Below, piece after piece: positions 8,670 through 16,085 of a stretch of 61,664 nucleotides of DNA (the stretch's first letter is position 1; each line of letters starts with the position of its first letter). The notes beneath the pieces were generated by a model, which was not told the DNA's origin, did not search any database, and saw only the letters and a program-made list of their open reading frames with translations. A program made the position numbers and the translations under genes. Source of the stretch: Flavobacteriaceae bacterium. Lineage in GTDB: Bacteria > Bacteroidota > Bacteroidia > Flavobacteriales > Flavobacteriaceae. The DNA is taken from NCBI GenBank assembly GCA_021647985.1, contig JAKITQ010000015.1:1-61664 (forward strand). Reading direction: 5' to 3'.

Positions 8670-9194
8670 ATGAAGGAAGAGCAGGTAATATTAGTAAATG
8701 AAAGTGATGAACAAATAGGTATTATGCCAAAAATGGAAGCGCACGAAAAGGCATTATTACATCGTGCTTTTTCTGTTTTTGTATTCAATGATAAGAAAGA
8801 ATTATTATTACAACAAAGAGCCTCAAACAAATACCATTCACCTAATTTATGGACCAATACCTGTTGTAGCCATCAGCGTGATGGCGAAAAAAATATTGAT
8901 GCAGGTAAACGTCGATTAAATGAAGAGATGGGTTTTGTTTGTGATTTAAAAGAAGTATTTTCATTTATTTATAAGGCACCTTTTGATAATGGCTTGACTG
9001 AACATGAATTCGATCATGTTATGGTTGGTTATTTTAATGATGAACCAAAACTTGAAATAAGTGAGGTAGCAAATTATAAATGGATGACCTTGGATGATGT
9101 AAAGAACGATGTTCAATATTATCCGGAAAAATATACGGCATGGTTTAAAATTATTTTTAAAGAATCATACACCAAGTTACAATACATAGTGTAA
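8670..9194 (+). CDS. idi: Isopentenyl-diphosphate delta-isomerase, type I
   Basis: A 174-residue NUDIX-fold enzyme that interconverts isopentenyl and dimethylallyl diphosphate. The ATG at 8670 gives the usual start (MKEEQVILV); an in-frame TTG six codons earlier is less likely. Family motifs are LHRAFSVFVF, NTCCSHQ (the Cys/His site) and RRLNEEMGF, followed by EHEFDHV. The length is normal. It is the last gene of the TlpA-like/BNR operon, 20 bp after the BNR stop. Confidence 0.95.
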   Translation: MKEEQVILVNESDEQIGIMPKMEAHEKALLHRAFSVFVFNDKKELLLQQRASNKYHSPNLWTNTCCSHQRDGEKNIDAGKRRLNEEMGFVCDLKEVFSFIYKAPFDNGLTEHEFDHVMVGYFNDEPKLEISEVANYKWMTLDDVKNDVQYYPEKYTAWFKIIFKESYTKLQYIV

Positions 9195-9355
9195 TTATGA
9201 ATTATGAATGTTGAATTATGAGTTAAAACTTTGAACATCAATAAATTAGAGTATTTAAATAATACAATATAACTAACTCTAAATCAGTACTTTACAAATA
9301 TGTAACAAACTGTTACAAGTTAATGATTAAAATTTAAATAGTAAAATAATATCTT
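9195..9355. other. Intergenic stretch upstream of the tiny-ORF array
   Basis: It begins with degenerate words of the TTATGAATTATGA type, then AT-rich DNA. At 9301-9317 there is a short inverted repeat TGTAAC-5-GTTACA that could be an operator for the array and the pterin synthase gene. No clear TAnnTTTG element and no gene were seen. Confidence 0.35.
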
Positions 9356-9442
9356 ATGAAACGAGCATCTAAAGTTTTGATAACCAAGGAAATGAATATG
9401 ATCGAACCTAAAGGCGGTAGGCAGGCAACATATGTCCGTTAA
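9356..9442 (+). CDS. Tiny ORF, copy 1 of the MKRA family
   Basis: 28 codons plus stop, beginning MKRASKVLITKE. It is the most diverged of four related tiny ORFs in the window. Its downstream sequence (TCCGTTAAAAAACAATAAAT) is repeated after copy 2. Whether it is translated is unknown. It may be a leader peptide of the pterin synthase gene or a decayed repeat. Confidence 0.35.
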   Translation: MKRASKVLITKEMNMIEPKGGRQATYVR

Positions 9443-9462
9443 AAAACAATAAATATAAACAC

Positions 9463-9564
9463 ATGAAACGAGCATCTCAGATTTTGACACACAAGAGAAT
9501 AGCCTGCACTCAACTTGATTGGGTGACTAATAGCGAACAGCATGTGTCCGTTAAAAAACAATAA
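9463..9564 (+). CDS. Tiny ORF, copy 2 of the MKRA family
   Basis: 33 codons plus stop. The N-terminus MKRASQILTHKR is followed by IACTQLDWVTNSEQH, which is identical at nucleotide level to copy 4 upstream of add. It starts in ACACATGAAACGAGCAT, the same initiation region as copy 3. The outer bases ACACATG and CATGTGT form an inverted repeat around the coding part. Not recognised as a known family. Confidence 0.4.
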   Translation: MKRASQILTHKRIACTQLDWVTNSEQHVSVKKQ

Positions 9565-9574
9565 ATATAAACAC

Positions 9575-9658
9575 ATGAAACGAGCATGCCAAATTTTGAC
9601 ACACAAGGGAATGACTGAAAGCGAACAGCATGTGTCACCTATAAAAATTAAAATTTAG
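9575..9658 (+). CDS. Tiny ORF, copy 3 of the MKRA family
   Basis: 27 codons plus stop (MKRACQILTHKGM...). It ends four bases before the ATG of the pterin synthase gene, and that gene itself starts in a similar ACACATGAAA context. Spacing this tight suggests translational coupling. Compared with copies 2 and 4, several changes are synonymous (CAG/CAA, AAG/AAA, GGG/GGA), a weak hint that the peptide matters. Confidence 0.4.
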   Translation: MKRACQILTHKGMTESEQHVSPIKIKI

Positions 9659-9662
9659 ACAC

Positions 9663-10073
9663 ATGAAAGTAACCGTGAATAGAAAAGCTCATTTTAATGC
9701 GGCACACAGACTATATAATAATGCCTGGACAGATGCAAGAAATGCTGAAGTTTTTGGTAAATGTGCTAATCCAAATTATCACGGTCATAATTATGAATTG
9801 ATAGTTTCCGTTACCGGAGATATACATCCGGAAACGGGATTTGTAATGGATATGAAAATTTTAAAAAAAATAATTCAAGTTGAAATTGAAGATCAATTTG
9901 ATCATAAAAATTTGAATGAAGAGGTTTTAGAGTTTGCAAGCTTAAATCCAACTGCAGAAAATATTTCGGTAGTAATATGGAATAAACTTCGTGTAAAAAT
10001 TGATGTAAAATTAGACCTTTCAGTAACTTTGTATGAAACACCAAGAAATTTTGTTAATTATTCAGGTAATTAG
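9663..10073 (+). CDS. 6-pyruvoyl-tetrahydropterin / 6-carboxytetrahydropterin synthase family
   Basis: A 136-residue pterin synthase. It has the zinc-site histidines in FNAAHRL and YHGHNY, the catalytic Cys in GKCANPNYHGHNY, and DHKNLNEE, PTAENISV and LYETPRN. CANPNYHGHNY resembles the PTPS type more than E. coli QueD, so either queuosine precursor synthesis or a biopterin-like product is possible. The length is normal. The stop codon TAG at 10071-10073 is also the first three bases of an inverted-repeat element, so the element either ends exactly here or supplied the stop. Three tiny ORFs lie immediately upstream. Confidence 0.9.
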   Translation: MKVTVNRKAHFNAAHRLYNNAWTDARNAEVFGKCANPNYHGHNYELIVSVTGDIHPETGFVMDMKILKKIIQVEIEDQFDHKNLNEEVLEFASLNPTAENISVVIWNKLRVKIDVKLDLSVTLYETPRNFVNYSGN

Positions 10074-10233
10074 TGTCTGGTCGGAAATAGGTCAAAATCA
10101 AAATCATTTCTTTTTGGCGCTTTTCCATCTTTCTTATGTTTTTGATACTACGGCATCTAAAAAATAATAAAAGTAAAAAATCACTCAAAAATAAATTGGT
10201 TTATAAAATTCGCCTATTTCCGACCAGGCACTA
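10071..10233. mobile_element. 163-bp inverted-repeat element A (MITE-like)
   Basis: The left end TAGTGTCTGGTCGGAAATAG (10071-10090, plus G) matches the reverse complement of the right end (10213-10233) at 20 of 21 positions. Flanking TAAT/ATTA extends the match to 25. It begins and ends with TA, compatible with a TA target duplication. The core reads TTCTTATGTTTTTGATACTA then ATCTAAAAAATA and aligns with elements near 14.9 and 42.3 kb, which are almost the same length. No ORF is inside. Confidence 0.7.
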
Positions 10234-10247
10234 ATTAGCAAAAGCTC

Positions 10248-11162
10248 TTAAAAATCAAATAAATATACAGCGCCAATATTAATTCCTATAGAATCAAATG
10301 GAGCAGATTGTTTAAATTCAACCACTTCTTTAGTTTGATCAAAATTAGGACTTCCCGGATAGTTATCTGTAGAATTTATAGTATCTACATATATTGTGTT
10401 TTTACCTTCACCTAAATCGTTAAGCGTTGTTTTAATAGGGAAACCAGGAATATTTACGTTACCAAAAGGTGTTATAGTTTGTGTATAACTGGTATATTGA
10501 GCATCTTTACTATTAACAGCCAATCCCAAATACTCAATTTCAGTAAATAATCGCCACCCTTTTTCAAAGAAATAGAAATAGCCTATTGCGCCGGAAAATC
10601 CCAAGGAAAAATCACCTTTAAGTTCTTGTATATAAGAAGTTTCTATTATTAATGGTGTCTTTCCAATTACAGGAATATCACTTAAAATTACTCTGTTATC
10701 ATCTACTTCAATCGTAGTTTTTCCACCTAAAGGAAAATAAAAACCAAACCTACCATAAACTCCTATTCTGGTTTCATATACCAAGGATAAAGTTGACCTA
10801 ATTAACTGTGGAAATGCAAAAGCATCGGTTGTAATTGCAATATTTTCATTAACAGGTAAGCCGTCAATGCCTATTATTACATCTGCCTTTTTTTGTTCAA
10901 AACCTTCGAAATAGCCTACATTTAATTCTAAGCCAAAATGTTTATTGAAAAAATAGCCAAATTTTAATCCTCCACTAAAACCTTCACCATAACTGCCATA
11001 TAAATTTGTAGTTTCAATAACACCATCAATAGATTGTATTTCTTTACCGTTAACCCGAGGGGTTGCCGCCATACTATATCCCACACTTCCACCTAAATAA
11101 AATTGAGCATTTAAATCTGAAGTAAGAAAGATAAGTAATCCAATAAATAGAATTTTTTTCAT
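10248..11162 (-). CDS. Outer-membrane beta-barrel protein
   Basis: 304 residues from the ATG at 11162, which starts directly at the signal peptide (MKKILFIGLLIFLTSDLNAQ). The mature part has alternating polar and aromatic strands with many glycines (FGYFFNKHFGLELNVGYFEG, FGRFGFYFPLGGK-like) and ends in aromatic Phe, as outer-membrane barrels do (GAVYLFDF). Likely an OmpA/OMP_b-brl type small porin-like protein. It stands alone between element A and the peroxiredoxin gene, divergent from the latter. Function is not known. Confidence 0.75.
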   Translation of the reverse strand: MKKILFIGLLIFLTSDLNAQFYLGGSVGYSMAATPRVNGKEIQSIDGVIETTNLYGSYGEGFSGGLKFGYFFNKHFGLELNVGYFEGFEQKKADVIIGIDGLPVNENIAITTDAFAFPQLIRSTLSLVYETRIGVYGRFGFYFPLGGKTTIEVDDNRVILSDIPVIGKTPLIIETSYIQELKGDFSLGFSGAIGYFYFFEKGWRLFTEIEYLGLAVNSKDAQYTSYTQTITPFGNVNIPGFPIKTTLNDLGEGKNTIYVDTINSTDNYPGSPNFDQTKEVVEFKQSAPFDSIGINIGAVYLFDF

Positions 11163-11236
11163 AACCAATAAATTTAAATAAGTGTACTAAATATACTAAA
11201 TATTTATCTAAGTTGTTGGGTTATAGTCTAATTTGT

Positions 11237-11266
11237 TTTGTGTAATTTTGAATTATAGTAAATTTG
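11237..11266 (+). promoter_or_regulatory. Promoter of the peroxiredoxin gene
   Basis: TTTG at 11237-11240, an 18-bp spacer and TAAATTTG at 11259-11266 match the Bacteroidetes -33/-7 consensus. The start would fall near 11273, ten bases before the ATG, giving a very short leader. Confidence 0.55.
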
Positions 11267-11282
11267 TTAAATATTTGAACCC

Positions 11283-11807
11283 ATGGTTAAAAGGAATAAG
11301 TTTTTTATTTTAGCATTGTTGCTTTTAGCTATACCTTTTCTTATTATGAATAAAAATAAATCCATTAAAATTGGAGATAAGTTACCATCATTTATTTTAA
11401 AGAACCAGTATGGTGAAACATTTAATAGCGATGACTTTATTGGTAAAACAGCCATGGTAGTTTATTTTTACCCTAAAGATGATACTCCTGGTTGTACGAA
11501 AGAAGCATGTAGTTTTAGAGATTCTTATGAAGAGTTTTTAGAGAAAAATGTAAAAGTGATTGGAATTAGTTCTGACAATATTAAGAGTCATAAAAACTTT
11601 TCTGATAAATACAATTTACCATTTACCTTACTTGCCGATACCAAGAAAGAAGTGAGAAAACTATTTGGTGTACCAAGTAGTGTTTTAGGTTTGATCCCAG
11701 GAAGAGTTACCTATGTAGTTAATAATAAAGGTATTATAATTTACATTTATAATAGCATGACCAATGCTGAGACACATATCCAGGAGGCCTTAAAGGCGCT
11801 ACAATAG
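11283..11807 (+). CDS. bcp: Peroxiredoxin, PrxQ/BCP type, membrane-anchored
   Basis: 174 residues. The N-terminal 20 residues form a hydrophobic anchor or signal (FFILALLLLAIPFLI), unusual for a BCP. The domain follows with FYPKDDTPGCTKEACSFRD, containing the peroxidatic Cys and a resolving Cys five residues later, as in PrxQ. It then has GISSDNIKSHKNF and LLADTKKEV. It should reduce hydroperoxides at the membrane using thiol donors. It has its own promoter and lies close to oxyR, dps and bshA. Confidence 0.9.
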   Translation: MVKRNKFFILALLLLAIPFLIMNKNKSIKIGDKLPSFILKNQYGETFNSDDFIGKTAMVVYFYPKDDTPGCTKEACSFRDSYEEFLEKNVKVIGISSDNIKSHKNFSDKYNLPFTLLADTKKEVRKLFGVPSSVLGLIPGRVTYVVNNKGIIIYIYNSMTNAETHIQEALKALQ

Positions 11808-11821
11808 GCTTTTTTATATAA

Positions 11822-12829
11822 TTATTTGTTTTCCTCATAAAATTTTTCTAACTCGAGTAAATATTTTTCTTTTAAACCTCTATCTAACAAGGCATATTGA
11901 AACGAATTTTTTGCAAGTAAATAAAGATCCTTTTTACTCAGGTTTAATGCTTTTTGAATTTCTATATAATTTTGATTTAATTGTCCACCAAAATAAGCAG
12001 GGTCATCGGAGTTTATCGTAACCTTTAATCCTAATGCAATCATTTTTTTTAGAGGGTGATCTTTTAAATTAGTAACTACCTGTAGTGCAGTGTTAGAAAG
12101 TGGGCAAACTGTGAGTGCGATATCTCGTTGTATAATTTCTTGTACAAGTTTGGGGTCTTGTAAGGCATTATTTCCATGGTCAATTCGCTTAATTTTCAAG
12201 ATATCCAATGCTTCCCAAATATAATCAGCATCACCTTCTTCACCGGCATGTGCCAACGGAATATAACCTGCATTAACAGATGCCTCAAACACATTTTTAA
12301 ATTTTGAAGGAGGATTCCCTTTTTCAGATGAATCCAATCCGACAGCTGTTATTTTATCTTTAAAAGGAATAGATTGTTCTAAAGTTTTGAAGGCACTTTC
12401 TTCTGATAAATGTCGTAAATAGCTCATAATCAATAAAGATGTGACACCTAGCTTATTTTTAGCATCTTTACAAGCAGCACTTATTCCATTAATAACAGTT
12501 TCAAAAGAAATACCCCTTTCTGTATGTGTTTGGGGGTCAAACATAATTTCGGTATGGCGTATATTTTGGTCAGCACATTTTTTCAAATAACTATAGGTTA
12601 GATCGTAAAAGTCAGCTTCATGAATTAAAACACCAGCGCCCTGATAATATATATCCAAAAAATCTTGTAAGCAATTAAACTGATAGGCTTTTTCAATTTC
12701 TGCAACCGAATTAAAAGGTATTTTTATTTCATTTCTCTTGGCAATTTCAAACATTAGATCCGGTTCAAAAGTTCCTTCAATATGTAAATGTAACTCTGCT
12801 TTTGGTAACTGATTAATATAGTTTTTCAT
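11822..12829 (-). CDS. add: Adenosine deaminase
   Basis: A 335-residue metal-dependent deaminase converting adenosine to inosine in purine salvage. It shows the zinc site HLHIEGTFEP near the N-terminus, HAGEEGDADYIWEAL with the catalytic Glu, RIDHGNNAL, VCPLSNTALQVV and NSDDPAYFGG. The size is normal. Its ATG overlaps the TGA of an upstream tiny ORF (ATGA at 12826-12829), so translation is probably coupled to that peptide. It converges with the peroxiredoxin gene, with 14 bp between them. Confidence 0.94.
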   Translation of the reverse strand: MKNYINQLPKAELHLHIEGTFEPDLMFEIAKRNEIKIPFNSVAEIEKAYQFNCLQDFLDIYYQGAGVLIHEADFYDLTYSYLKKCADQNIRHTEIMFDPQTHTERGISFETVINGISAACKDAKNKLGVTSLLIMSYLRHLSEESAFKTLEQSIPFKDKITAVGLDSSEKGNPPSKFKNVFEASVNAGYIPLAHAGEEGDADYIWEALDILKIKRIDHGNNALQDPKLVQEIIQRDIALTVCPLSNTALQVVTNLKDHPLKKMIALGLKVTINSDDPAYFGGQLNQNYIEIQKALNLSKKDLYLLAKNSFQYALLDRGLKEKYLLELEKFYEENK

Positions 12830-12969
12830 CTGTCTAATACTTTAATTTTCATAGGTGATACTTCGGCTTCGCTCAGCACAGGCTGGCTATGCTGTTCGCT
12901 ATTAGTCACCCAATCAAGTTGAGTGCAGGCTATTCCTTTGTGTGTCAAAATTTGGTATGCTCGTTTCAT
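12826..12969 (-). CDS. Tiny ORF, copy 4 of the MKRA family, coupled to add
   Basis: 47 codons plus stop, starting MKRAYQILTHKGIA. The middle is identical in DNA to copy 2 at 9.5 kb over about 45 bases. A ~30-bp GC-rich insertion (AGCCAGCCTGTGCTGAGCGA and flank) lengthens it. Its stop TGA overlaps the add start codon. This is the same arrangement of a tiny MKRA ORF before a metabolic gene as at the pterin synthase gene. It could be a leader peptide, or a repeat that happened to insert at a start site. Confidence 0.45.
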   Translation of the reverse strand: MKRAYQILTHKGIACTQLDWVTNSEQHSQPVLSEAEVSPMKIKVLDR

Positions 12970-13054
12970 AATATCAAAAATAAGAAATTAACTTTTATGA
13001 AATTGAGTTTTATAAATAATAAAATTGTTAGATATTTGTGAAAAATATTAAAAT

Positions 13055-14032
13055 ATGCTCAATTATCCAATAAAATTCAAGCCAATATTAAAAGAAAAAA
13101 TTTGGGGAGGCACCAAGCTAAATCAAATTTTAAACAAGGCAAGTAAAAAAGAAAATATTGGTGAAAGCTGGGAAATTTCTGATGTTGCGATGGATTACTC
13201 CATAGTGTCAAATGGCGTTTTAAATGGCAAAAGTCTAAGAGAACTTATTCAAACATACAAAGGAGATTTGGTTGGAGAAAAGGTATATCAAACATTCGGC
13301 AAAAATTTCCCTTTATTGATCAAATATATTGATGCCAAGGAAGCTTTAAGTATACAATTACACCCCAATGATGCATTGGCTAAACAAAGACATAATTCTT
13401 TTGGGAAAACTGAAATGTGGTATGTGATGCAAGCCGATAAGAGTGCTGAATTGATTGTTGGCTTTAAAAATGAAGTAACAAAAAAAGAATATTTAAGTCA
13501 TTTACAAAATAAATCATTGACAGATATTTTAAATATTGATTTGGTTATAGAAGGTGATGTTTATTTTATACCAACAGGAAGAGTACATGCTATTGGTGCC
13601 GGTGTATTACTTGCAGAGATTCAACAAACTAGTGATGTGACTTATAGAATTTATGATTGGGACAGACAAGATAGTGAAGGTAACTTTAGAGATTTGCATA
13701 CCACAGAGGCCATTGATGCTTTGGAATTATCATCAAAAGAAAATTATCAAACTTCTTATAAGAAATCCGATAATATTATAGAAGAAATTATTGATTGTAA
13801 GTATTTTACAACTAATATTTTGTGTTTAGATAAAGCAATTGAAATAGACAATAAATATAAAGATAGTTTTGTAATATATATGTGTGTTGGGGGAGAAGGA
13901 GTGATTTTAAAATTAGATAATTTTCAAGAAACATTAAATTATGGTGAGACCATCTTGGTACCTGCAGCTATAAATAATTTAGAAATTATTCCTTTAAATA
14001 AATCCAAATTATTGGAAATTTATATACAATAA
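13055..14032 (+). CDS. manA: Mannose-6-phosphate isomerase, class I (short bacterial type)
   Basis: 325 residues, the short class I form. Zinc and substrate motifs are SIQLHPNDALA, GKTEMWYVM and YFIPTGRVHAIGAGVLLAEIQQTSDVTYRIYDWDR split over the cupin core. It interconverts mannose-6-phosphate and fructose-6-phosphate, which would feed mannose released by the GH92 enzyme into glycolysis, although it is not in that cluster. It is transcribed divergently from the add unit. Confidence 0.93.
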   Translation: MLNYPIKFKPILKEKIWGGTKLNQILNKASKKENIGESWEISDVAMDYSIVSNGVLNGKSLRELIQTYKGDLVGEKVYQTFGKNFPLLIKYIDAKEALSIQLHPNDALAKQRHNSFGKTEMWYVMQADKSAELIVGFKNEVTKKEYLSHLQNKSLTDILNIDLVIEGDVYFIPTGRVHAIGAGVLLAEIQQTSDVTYRIYDWDRQDSEGNFRDLHTTEAIDALELSSKENYQTSYKKSDNIIEEIIDCKYFTTNILCLDKAIEIDNKYKDSFVIYMCVGGEGVILKLDNFQETLNYGETILVPAAINNLEIIPLNKSKLLEIYIQ

Positions 14033-14036
14033 GAAT

Positions 14037-14127
14037 TAATCCCATAGCCCGTGCTGAACTTGTTTTAGTATCTAGCGAGATCAAGGTTTAGTCCGTCAGC
14101 TGACGGATAGGGTTTAATACCATTTTA
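14037..14127. repeat. Dispersed hairpin-rich repeat, partial copy 4
   Basis: Directly after the manA stop. It holds the GCCCGTGCTGAACTTGTTTT inner hairpin seen in copy 2 (25.4 kb), followed by the palindrome TCCGTCAGCTGACGGA and GGGTTTAATACC. The 5' GTGAGACTCT part is missing. Confidence 0.65.
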
Positions 14128-14200
14128 TTTGCAGATGCCTTTCCAAAATGCCTTAATGAATTTTAAGGATTTTTTAAAAAGTTATTCAATTAAAATAGCT

Positions 14201-14208
14201 TATTTTTG
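14201..14208 (+). promoter_or_regulatory. -7 element for the small gene at 14232
   Basis: TATTTTTG matches TAnnTTTG and lies 23 bases before the start codon. No good -33 box is visible. Confidence 0.4.
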
Positions 14209-14231
14209 CAGCAAATTTAAAATAATGACTT

Positions 14232-14504
14232 ATGGCAAGTGTAAAAAACTTTAAAAAAGAAATAAATAATGTTTTATCGGATATCATTGAAGAATGTTAT
14301 ATATGTCAGCTAACAAATGATGACAAAACTTCTGCTAAAGTAGATAAAATCATTGATGAGGCTATTGTTACTTTTGATGATTTAATTGTAAAAATGAATC
14401 TAAAAAACATTGAAAATAAAAAGAAACATTTTCAAGAAATGCAAAGTGATTTAAACTCTAAAGCTACAAATTTACTGGGTAAAATTGAAAAACTAAATGC
14501 TTAG
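14232..14504 (+). CDS. Small conserved-looking acidic/basic helical protein
   Basis: 90 residues, predicted almost all helical (KNFKKEINNVLSDIIEEC, KVDKIIDEAIVTFDDLIVKM, LNSKATNLLGKIEKLNA). It has two cysteines in ECYICQL and no signal peptide or membrane segment. The layout resembles small flavobacterial proteins of unknown function, but I do not recognise a family with a known role. It is preceded by a -7 element and sits between manA and another small gene. Confidence 0.7.
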   Translation: MASVKNFKKEINNVLSDIIEECYICQLTNDDKTSAKVDKIIDEAIVTFDDLIVKMNLKNIENKKKHFQEMQSDLNSKATNLLGKIEKLNA

Positions 14505-14552
14505 TTGAGATTATTTATTATTTATTTAACGTTATTTTATTTTTAATATTAT

Positions 14553-14560
14553 TATGTTTG
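14553..14560 (+). promoter_or_regulatory. -7 element for the small gene at 14610
   Basis: TATGTTTG matches TAnnTTTG. The start would be near 14566, giving a leader of about 44 nt. Confidence 0.4.
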
Positions 14561-14609
14561 TAATATGTGAATGAAGTTTTCGTTCTAAATATTTATCAAA
14601 AAATAATAT

Positions 14610-14807
14610 ATGGCAAGAGCAATATTCGATTATACAAAAACAGTTCTTAAAAAAGTTAGTTTTGATGTAGATTTGTTTTGTAAGGAATTGGAAAAATCAA
14701 TAAAAAGATTATTACCTTATGAAATTGAAGAATTAAGAATTTGGTTATTAAAATTTACAGCGAACAAACCTGAATTATATGTTTGTATGGCAGTGATAAA
14801 AAAATAA
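14610..14807 (+). CDS. Small hypothetical protein, 65 residues
   Basis: Begins MARAIFDYTKTVLKKVSF. It is mostly helical with a Trp-containing segment (EELRIWLLKF) and ends in KK. No signal sequence. It has its own -7 element and a strong terminator directly at its stop codon, which argues that it is a real independently transcribed gene. Function unknown. Confidence 0.65.
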   Translation: MARAIFDYTKTVLKKVSFDVDLFCKELEKSIKRLLPYEIEELRIWLLKFTANKPELYVCMAVIKK

Positions 14808-14838
14808 ATGGAGTTAATTTAACTCCATTATTTGTTTT
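14807..14838 (+). terminator. Intrinsic terminator after the 65-residue gene
   Basis: AATGGAGTTAA (14807-14817) and TTAACTCCATT (14819-14829) form a perfect 11-bp stem with ATTTGTTTT after it. The stem begins in the stop codon. Confidence 0.75.
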
Positions 14839-14843
14839 AAAAC

Positions 14844-15007
14844 TAGTGTCATGTCGAGCATGTTTTAGCCATACCAAGTCTTATCCTTTTTGCCGATAGC
14901 TTCTTGATGTTTTTAACCATAGCTAAGGCTATGCTAAAAAATATTGCATTACTCTCAACAAAAATAAACTTCTACTTATACGACATAATACACTTGACAC
15001 GACATTA
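14844..15007. mobile_element. 164-bp inverted-repeat element B (MITE-like)
   Basis: The ends TAGTGTCATGTCGAG and CTTGACACGACATTA match as inverted repeats at 12 of 15 positions and start and finish with TA. The core TTTTTAACCATAGCTAAGGC then TATGCTAAAAAATATT aligns with element C at 42.3 kb, and TTCTTGATGTTTTT with element A. It lies between the 65-residue gene and the 3' end of oxyR. No ORF is inside. Confidence 0.65.
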
Positions 15008-15027
15008 GAGTGAAATTGTAATCTAGA

Positions 15028-15981
15028 TTACGCAAAAGATGCTTTTTTGGTTAGCGGACTAATTATTTTAACATCATGAAAAGAAATTGCGCCTCGAATC
15101 ACCCCATCAATTGTATTTTTTAAAGCCTCAATCAATTGCATTTTTAATTGTGACTTGTGATAGATCAAACTTACTTCTCTAGCAGGAACCGTATTATTGA
15201 ATTGTTTTAGGTATTTTTTATCTTGTTCAGCTAGATCTAGCGTGTGTAAGTAAGGAATTAATGTCATACCAAGGCCTTCTTTTGAAAGTTTGACCAAAGT
15301 ATTGATACTTCCACTTTCCAAATGAAAATGAAGCTTATCTATATTGTTTGAATTTTTACATAAATTGATAACACTATTTTTAAAGCAATGTCCATCTTCC
15401 AATAGCAAGATATCGTCTATTTCTAAATCATCTTCATTGATAAAATCTCTATTAAACAAACGATGATCAGAAGACACAAATCCAACAAATGGTTCGTAAT
15501 ACAAAGGCCGTTCTATAATCGCTTCGTTTTCCAGAGGAGTAGCTGCAATACCAACATCTAAATGACCGTCGCTTAATTTTTTAACAATTTCTTCTGTGGT
15601 AAGTTCTTCAATATTCAATTTAACCTTTGGGTATTTTTTTAAGAATGATTTTAAAAAAAACGGTAGTAAAGTTGGCATAACTGTAGGTATAATTCCCAAT
15701 TTAAATTCTCCTCCAATAAACCCTTTTTGTTGATCAACAATATCATTAATTCTATTACTTTCATTAACAATTAATTTTGCCTGATCAATTATTTTTTCAC
15801 CTATAGGAGTTATTTCAATAGGTTTCTTTTTTCTGTTAAATATCGTAATATTTAATTCATCTTCTAGTTTTTGAATCTGCATGGAAAGTGTTGGTTGCGT
15901 AACAAAACTGTGTTCAGCTGCAACAGTGAAATTTTTATATTCGGCTACAGCAAGAACATATTTTAATTGTGTAATCGTCAT
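15028..15981 (-). CDS. oxyR: OxyR, LysR-type hydrogen-peroxide sensor
   Basis: 317 residues with an N-terminal LysR helix-turn-helix (ITQLKYVLAVAEYKNFTVAA ... QPTLSMQIQKLEDEL) and a periplasmic-binding-fold sensor. The sensor holds GHCFKNSVINLC, whose cysteines fall at residues 199 and 208, the same numbers as the redox pair of E. coli OxyR. So it should sense peroxide through a disulfide. It is divergent from dps across a 104-bp region, where it most likely binds. Confidence 0.94.
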   Translation of the reverse strand: MTITQLKYVLAVAEYKNFTVAAEHSFVTQPTLSMQIQKLEDELNITIFNRKKKPIEITPIGEKIIDQAKLIVNESNRINDIVDQQKGFIGGEFKLGIIPTVMPTLLPFFLKSFLKKYPKVKLNIEELTTEEIVKKLSDGHLDVGIAATPLENEAIIERPLYYEPFVGFVSSDHRLFNRDFINEDDLEIDDILLLEDGHCFKNSVINLCKNSNNIDKLHFHLESGSINTLVKLSKEGLGMTLIPYLHTLDLAEQDKKYLKQFNNTVPAREVSLIYHKSQLKMQLIEALKNTIDGVIRGAISFHDVKIISPLTKKASFA

Positions 15982-16053
15982 AAGTATAAATAATTTTTAT
16001 AAAGATATTAAAACTGTCAATGATATTTATAGAAATAGTGGAATAAATTTTTG

Positions 16054-16061
16054 TAAATTTG
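16054..16061 (+). promoter_or_regulatory. -7 element of dps in the oxyR-dps intergenic region
   Basis: TAAATTTG matches the -7 consensus 24 bases before the dps ATG. No TTTG box is found at the right distance, in keeping with an activator-dependent promoter. The divergent LysR-type gene is the obvious candidate regulator. Confidence 0.45.
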
Positions 16062-16085
16062 TAGTGAATTTAAAATCAAGTAATT

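Noticed and set aside
9356..9660. The tandem repeats before the pterin synthase gene as a CRISPR array or preQ1 riboswitch
   Set aside because: Only three units with unequal, partly coding spacing and no spacer pattern; no preQ1 aptamer features (C-rich loop with A-rich tail) were found.
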